The notes below the pieces were generated by a model. That model made no database searches and was not told the DNA's origin. It was given only the letters and a program-made list of their open reading frames with translations. Below are positions 16,707 to 21,074 of a stretch of DNA of 21,074 nucleotides, in pieces. The stretch comes from Candidatus Poribacteria bacterium (lineage in GTDB: Bacteria; Poribacteria; DTPJ01). Location of the stretch: NCBI GenBank assembly GCA_011334435.1, contig DTPJ01000744.1, positions 1 through 21,074 on the forward strand. Direction: 5' to 3'. A program made the position numbers and the translations under genes. Numbering within the stretch: the first letter of the stretch is position 1; every line of letters starts with the position of its first letter.

Positions 16707-17114
16707 ATTAAAATTAAATCAAATAAATATTGGATATTTCTCGGTATCTATATAATTTTTATCTTCTTATTATCATCAATTCCACCGAAATCAATACCTG
16801 ATATGAAAACTGAGTTACCGATTGATAAGGCAGTTCATTTTATAGAATATGGTATTTTAGGATTTCTTTTATTTAATTCGCTTCGTAGCTTTGATAGATT
16901 GAGAATATGGCAAATCATAATTATAGTTATCTCTTTTGGAGCTATTTTAGGGGCTTTAGATGAATCTTATCAACGTTTGACAAAACGGACATCAAGCATA
17001 TATGATTGGTTTGCAGATGTCTCTGGCGTTACAGTGAGTGTAATTTGCATTGTATTATATTTGAACTCAAAAGTTTTTAAGAAGATAAGGTTCAAAATAG
17101 AAAAACCATCATGA
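16707..17114 (+). CDS. VanZ-like membrane protein with apparent AUU start
   Basis: 135 residues if translation starts at ATT 16707. The reading frame stays open upstream of the first ATG (16803) back to a TGA at 16698. The added 32 residues supply the first membrane helix (YWIFLGIYIIFIFLLSSIPP) and the segment that precedes the family motif DKAVHFIEYGILGFLLF in other VanZ-like proteins. GAGGTGA (16694-16700) lies 6 bases before the ATT, whereas no ribosome site precedes ATG 16803. Four membrane helices result, at about 8-24, 47-62, 71-88 and 110-126. The signature GALDESYQRLTKRTSSIYDWFADVSG is present. VanZ-family proteins are integral membrane proteins; VanZ itself is linked to low-level teicoplanin resistance, but most homologues have no known role. 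The stop overlaps the next start as ATGA. Confidence 0.8.
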   Translation: MKIKSNKYWIFLGIYIIFIFLLSSIPPKSIPDMKTELPIDKAVHFIEYGILGFLLFNSLRSFDRLRIWQIIIIVISFGAILGALDESYQRLTKRTSSIYDWFADVSGVTVSVICIVLYLNSKVFKKIRFKIEKPS

Positions 17115-19462
17115 AAACTATCAGACACAAAGGATTATTATTTGCATTAGCGATGATCGGCTTCACTGCCACAGCAGGTCAGATTATCTTAGTGCGTGAA
17201 TTTATTGTCGTATTTTATGGAAATGAGCTTTGTTTAGGTGTAATTCTGGCAAACTGGCTTCTTTGGGGTGCTGTGGGAAGTTGGCTTTTAGGACGTTTAG
17301 CAGACAGGCTTAAAAGAAAAATCGGAACTATGGCAATATGCGAGATAATCCTTGCAATATTGCTTCCTTCATTGATATTCGCTATCAGATCAGCACGTGT
17401 CCTTCTGAAAGCTCAACCGGGAGAACTCATCGGTTTTGTCCCTATGGTAATATTCAGCTTTATCTCATTAGCTCCTGTTTGTGCGATCTTGGGATTTCTA
17501 TTTGCACTCGGCGCTAGGATTTTTCCTTCTGTCAAAGGTGCAAAACAAATTGGATATACATATATACTTGAAGGCATCGGGGCGGGAACAGGTGGGCTAT
17601 TGACAAGCCTATTGATGATCCGTTATCTCAACTCATTCCAGATCGCTATGATCATCGGTTCATTGAATATTACTGCATCCGCATTTCTACGAACTTTTTT
17701 AGGAAAACGAAAGCCAATAAAAATTTTCTTTAAGGGATTAACTATTCTACTTTTAATAATAAATGTCTATCTAATTTTGCCAGACAATTCTGTTTCTATC
17801 CATTTTGAATTGCTTAACAGGTTAAAATCTGACAGGCTTGATTATAGTTCACTTAAAATCCAATGGGGCATGTTTGGGCTAAAAGATTCCAAAAACTCAA
17901 TTTATAGTAATCTTACGGTTGTTGGCATTGAGGATACGTATACATTTTTTTCAAATGGTCTAAGCATGTTTTCTGTCCCTAATCCCGCATCAGCAGAGCA
18001 AGTCTCACATTTCGCCATGCTTGAACATCCTGATCCGAAAAATGTTTTGCTTATTGGAGGAGGAGTTAGCGGAAGCCTTGGCGAAATATTAAAGCACCCA
18101 ACAAAAAAGGTTGACTATGTTGAGCTTGATCCGACGGTTATTGAACTTGCAAAAAATTGGTTAGATAAAAAGGATATTGCACCTTTATATGATCCAAGAG
18201 TGACAATAGAAAATATTGACGGTCGCCACTTTGTTAAAAATTCAAAAGAAAAATATAACGTTATAATATTAGATTTGCCTGAGCCTTTTACTGCACAGTT
18301 GAACAGATTTTATACTCAAGAGTTTTTTCAGGAAATATACAATATTTTAGATGATAAAGGCATTTTTTCTATTGGAGTTTTATCGTCCGCGAACTATTTA
18401 AGCGATGAACATCAGGCATTTTTAAATTGTGTTTATCAGACACTTGATACCGTATTCGCGGATATAATCACTATTCCTGCCGATGATCAGATAATCTTTT
18501 TATCATGTAAATCAAAAGGGATACTTTCATATAACCAAGAATTGCTGACTGAGCGGTTGCGACAGAGAAATATTCAGGCATTATACGTCAGTGAGTATCA
18601 AATGCCTATTTGGCTTGAGCCGTGGAGAGTCCATTCATTTTCCGAACGTATCCGTGAGACAAAAAATATCAGAATTAACAAAGACCTTCAGCCAATCTCA
18701 TACTATTATGATATGATCCTTTGGTCTGCTCAATTCTCAACTGCATCAAAAATTCAAGCGAAATATAATGAGATATTCAAATGGCTATCAAAGCTGAATT
18801 TGTGGTGGTTTTTATTGCCCTTTTTTGTTATTGGTGTGTTGATATTCCTTTTAGGAAATTGGAAAAATGGCGTTAGACGGCGATATATCCTTATCGCTGT
18901 GCTTGTCACTGGATTTTCTGAAATAGCGTTTGAAGTGATCGTCTCATTAGGGTTTCAGGTGATATATGGATATATGTATTATAAACTCGGGCTTATACTA
19001 ACAGCATTTATGATCGGTCTTATCGGTGGGGGAATTACGATAACTCGGATTATGGATAGGCTTAAAAACGATCTTCTGACTTTTGTCTATACTCAGATAG
19101 CCATTTGTATCTATCCGTTATTGCTCTTGCTTGCTTTTTATATATTTAAAAGCGGATTTGCCTATTCCTTCGGAGCAAACGTAGTTTTTCCTATATTGCC
19201 AGTAGTTGCAGGATTTATGGGGGGATTTCAATTTCCGCTCGCAACGGGGATATATCTCAAATATAATTCCAAAGTCGGTCGCGTCGCTGGGCTGACTTAT
19301 GGAGTTGATCTTATTGGTTCGTGCATCGGTGCTTTTTTAGTCAGTGCTTTTCTTGTGCCTATTATCGGCATCCAAAATACGTGTTTAATGATAATAATTT
19401 TAAGTGTTATAGTGCTTGTGCTTCTTCTGCAAAGTATGATTATCAGTAAAGATCAGAGTTAA
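17111..19462 (+). CDS. Fused membrane/spermidine-synthase-like protein
   Basis: 783 residues. An N-terminal bundle of about 6-7 membrane helices (residues ~8-225) precedes a soluble Rossmann domain (~255-500) and a second membrane bundle (~570-778). The soluble part resembles spermidine synthase: VLLIGGGVSGSLGEILKH, then VDYVELDPTVIELAKNWL for the adenosyl group, IDGRHFVKNSKEKYNVIILDLPEP, then FYTQEFFQEI. Two key sites differ from the enzyme. The GGGDG loop is GGGVSG, and the catalytic-loop D-x-x-D-P is DLPEP, keeping the first Asp only. A nucleotide-binding fold is likely, but classical aminopropyl transfer to putrescine is doubtful. Such three-part fusions occur in several environmental bacterial groups and their reaction is not established. 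The start overlaps the VanZ-like stop by 4 bases, and the next gene begins 5 bases after its stop. Confidence 0.85.
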   Translation: MKTIRHKGLLFALAMIGFTATAGQIILVREFIVVFYGNELCLGVILANWLLWGAVGSWLLGRLADRLKRKIGTMAICEIILAILLPSLIFAIRSARVLLKAQPGELIGFVPMVIFSFISLAPVCAILGFLFALGARIFPSVKGAKQIGYTYILEGIGAGTGGLLTSLLMIRYLNSFQIAMIIGSLNITASAFLRTFLGKRKPIKIFFKGLTILLLIINVYLILPDNSVSIHFELLNRLKSDRLDYSSLKIQWGMFGLKDSKNSIYSNLTVVGIEDTYTFFSNGLSMFSVPNPASAEQVSHFAMLEHPDPKNVLLIGGGVSGSLGEILKHPTKKVDYVELDPTVIELAKNWLDKKDIAPLYDPRVTIENIDGRHFVKNSKEKYNVIILDLPEPFTAQLNRFYTQEFFQEIYNILDDKGIFSIGVLSSANYLSDEHQAFLNCVYQTLDTVFADIITIPADDQIIFLSCKSKGILSYNQELLTERLRQRNIQALYVSEYQMPIWLEPWRVHSFSERIRETKNIRINKDLQPISYYYDMILWSAQFSTASKIQAKYNEIFKWLSKLNLWWFLLPFFVIGVLIFLLGNWKNGVRRRYILIAVLVTGFSEIAFEVIVSLGFQVIYGYMYYKLGLILTAFMIGLIGGGITITRIMDRLKNDLLTFVYTQIAICIYPLLLLLAFYIFKSGFAYSFGANVVFPILPVVAGFMGGFQFPLATGIYLKYNSKVGRVAGLTYGVDLIGSCIGAFLVSAFLVPIIGIQNTCLMIIILSVIVLVLLLQSMIISKDQS

Positions 19463-19467
19463 TAGTT

Positions 19468-20331
19468 ATGAAATGTAGAAAATGCCATAAACAAGTAAAA
19501 GAGGACGATATATTTTGCCCTGCGTGTGGAACTAAGTTACAGTTTATATGTGACAATTGTGGAAGTTCGGTTGATGAAAATGACTCTTTTTGTAGAAAAT
19601 GTGGAGTAGCATTAAAACAAGCGAGTGCTTCTACGATCTCATTTGACGTCGCAAAAAACTTGTCACATCACATAAACAATGCACTTTCTATTATATTAAC
19701 AAGCTCACAACTTGCCCTACATATCAGTAAAAGCCTTTATGGGAATTTACGAACGGAATTACAAAATCTTCTCAATGATATTGCTGAATTTGCCGAAAAT
19801 AGTGGTGTTCTTGTTCATCAATTTCAGGAATATATAAACGCCATTGAAAATAATGATTTAACAAGCGAAATAGAAGAATTTGCCAAAAAAATCATAAACT
19901 ATCCCCAAATTGAAGCGGTTGAGAAGAAGATAAAAGATGATAATGTGGAGATTATAGAGATAAAATCTGAGAAATCAAGGCAAATATCTGTCCTCATTGT
20001 TGATGATGAAAGCAGAATTCGTCAAACTATGTCTTATGCGTTCTCATTAAGCGGACACAATGTTATTACTGCATCAAATGGTCAAGAGGCGATAGATCAT
20101 ATTGAGAAGAGGTTCTATAATATTGCATTTGTTGATCTCGTTTTGCCCGATATTGATGGCTGGCAAGTTATAGATATAATCAAGCAGAAATCACCAAACA
20201 CAATGACAGTTCTTATGACTGGCTGGAATGTCAAATTAGATGATAATGAAGTATGGGCAAAGAATGTTGATGCTATGCTTTCAAAACCTTTCCAACTTTC
20301 CGATGTCTATGAGCTTATCAAAAATTTATAA
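19468..20331 (+). CDS. Double zinc-ribbon / histidine phosphoacceptor / receiver protein
   Basis: 287 residues. Two zinc ribbons lie at the N-terminus: C3/C6 with C17/C20, and C28/C31 with C42/C45. Residues ~58-130 resemble a histidine-kinase dimerisation helix pair, with H-box NLSHHINNALSII (H67 is the likely phosphoacceptor). No HATPase catalytic domain follows. A charged linker (~130-170) leads to a complete receiver domain (173-287) with acidic pair D179/D180, phosphoacceptor D223 in FVDLVLPDIDG, T251 in LMTGW and K273 in LSKPF. Phosphate could pass between H67 and D223 or to another receiver, but it cannot autophosphorylate from ATP without a partner kinase. No membrane segment is seen, so it is probably cytoplasmic. 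The ATG follows the previous stop by 5 bases without a clear ribosome site, suggesting translational coupling. Part of the VanZ operon. Confidence 0.85.
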   Translation: MKCRKCHKQVKEDDIFCPACGTKLQFICDNCGSSVDENDSFCRKCGVALKQASASTISFDVAKNLSHHINNALSIILTSSQLALHISKSLYGNLRTELQNLLNDIAEFAENSGVLVHQFQEYINAIENNDLTSEIEEFAKKIINYPQIEAVEKKIKDDNVEIIEIKSEKSRQISVLIVDDESRIRQTMSYAFSLSGHNVITASNGQEAIDHIEKRFYNIAFVDLVLPDIDGWQVIDIIKQKSPNTMTVLMTGWNVKLDDNEVWAKNVDAMLSKPFQLSDVYELIKNL

Positions 20332-20344
20332 AAAGGAGATGGTG

Positions 20345-21074
20345 ATGTTGAAATTACAGTTGATTTTATTCGCTTTTACATTAATTCTGCTATGTTTTGC
20401 CATTATACCACAAAGGGTTTATTCACAATCTTATGGTATAGCTGAGAAATATCCCGGTGATATAGGGATTGAGAATGATCCTAATGTATTATTTGCTGAA
20501 AATTTTGAGGCAGGAAACATAGAAGAGATAGGAAAGCATTGGGACAATGTCAGTAACAAAGATGGAAAAGTTATGCGGATAAGCAGTGACGTTCCACCAA
20601 GCAGTTCAGGGAAATATTCGTTGCAAATGACATCTACTTTGGGAGAAAATACTGGCGGTCATCTATACGTCCGCTTAAAACGACCTGTTGATACTGCATA
20701 TGCCCGATTTTATGTTAAATTCGCTGAGGATAATAGCTACATTCATCATTTTGTCCATATCGGAGGATATAACCCACCTACACCTTGGCCCCAAGGAGGA
20801 GCAGGGGAACGTCCCAGAGGTGATGATCGCGTTACTATTGGCATTGAACCACATGGAGATAATGGACGTTATCCACCACCTGGGATATGGAGCTTTTATA
20901 ATTATTGGCATGAGATGAAAGTATCTGCTGGCAATAGATATTGGGGAAATGCTTTACGTCCTATCAAACCTGCAATTGTTCCAAAAGGAAAATGGCAATG
21001 CGTTGAAGTTATGATAAAATTGAACTCAGCGCCTGATATACCTGATGGTGAACTGGCGTTATGGTTAGATGGAG
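20345..21074 (+). CDS. Exported polysaccharide-lyase-like protein (partial)
   Basis: Open to the window end: 243 codons and one base are visible. AAGGAG (20333-20338) lies 6 bases before the ATG, 13 bases after the preceding stop. A signal peptide is evident (LILFAFTLILLCFAIIPQRVYS, probable cleavage before QSYG). The mature sequence reads VLFAENFEAGNIEEIGKHWDN, then SSGKYSLQMTSTLGENTGGHLYVRLKRPVDTAYARFYVKFAED, then WYP-poor loops and a GKWQCVEVMIKLNS strand before ALWLDG. This layout, with an enclosed jelly-roll and a K-W-x-C-x-E strand, resembles polysaccharide lyase and concanavalin-like secreted proteins of environmental bacteria. Catalytic residues cannot be assigned from the partial sequence, and a purely binding role is possible. 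It is the last visible gene of the operon starting at 16707. Confidence 0.75.
   Translation, partial: MLKLQLILFAFTLILLCFAIIPQRVYSQSYGIAEKYPGDIGIENDPNVLFAENFEAGNIEEIGKHWDNVSNKDGKVMRISSDVPPSSSGKYSLQMTSTLGENTGGHLYVRLKRPVDTAYARFYVKFAEDNSYIHHFVHIGGYNPPTPWPQGGAGERPRGDDRVTIGIEPHGDNGRYPPPGIWSFYNYWHEMKVSAGNRYWGNALRPIKPAIVPKGKWQCVEVMIKLNSAPDIPDGELALWLDG

Noticed and set aside
20675..20918. Short frames on both strands near the window end
   Set aside because: They overlap the open exported-protein gene that begins at 20345, which has a ribosome site, a signal peptide and a continuous frame to the window edge.

Overview
The window is a dense, AT-rich stretch of bacterial chromosome. It holds twelve protein genes, the last cut by the window edge. 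I see no rRNA, tRNA, transposase, integrase or CRISPR array. The host is a diderm (Gram-negative-type) bacterium, because it encodes a TolC-like outer-membrane channel with an RND pump and its adaptor, plus exported proteins with Sec-type signal peptides. The mix of long TPR proteins, zinc-ribbon fusions, a sigma-54 activator, a parallel beta-helix protein and (CTGATYA)n intergenic repeats resembles uncultivated lineages such as Poribacteria-like or related environmental phyla. I cannot fix the phylum from the sequence.

Layout. (1) Positions 7-4124, minus strand: a tight three-gene operon with gaps of about 5-12 bases. It runs from a TPR protein with a TTG start, to a TPR-glycosyltransferase fusion, to an NtrC-type sigma-54 response regulator with no adjacent kinase. 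(2) Positions 4125-4360: a divergent promoter region with a good sigma-70 promoter on the plus strand and spaced TTTGACT repeats. (3) Positions 4361-10023, plus strand: a zinc-ribbon/Ig-like/Hsp70 fusion, a small acidic protein of unknown function, and a secreted right-handed beta-helix protein. (4) Positions 10123-16425, plus strand: a tripartite efflux operon (outer-membrane factor, adaptor, RND pump) with no local regulator. (5) Positions 16426-16706: an intergenic region with a weak terminator, a near-consensus promoter flanked by a perfect 10-bp inverted repeat resembling Fur-family half-sites, and a tandem CTGATYA repeat. (6) Positions 16707-21074, plus strand: a tightly packed operon of a VanZ-like membrane protein apparently starting at an AUU codon, a fused membrane/spermidine-synthase-like protein, a double zinc-ribbon/histidine phosphoacceptor/receiver protein without a kinase ATPase domain, and an exported polysaccharide-lyase-like protein that runs off the window.

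How the parts may fit. The efflux operon is conventional. The less ordinary material is the two zinc-ribbon fusions. One is an Hsp70-type ATPase with Ig-like N-terminal modules, encoded divergently from two TPR proteins. The other is a signalling protein that keeps a phosphorylatable His and a receiver Asp but lacks the catalytic kinase domain. These fusions, the promoter enclosed by an inverted repeat and the AUU start are the best candidates for follow-up. No complete new system is proven by the sequence alone.
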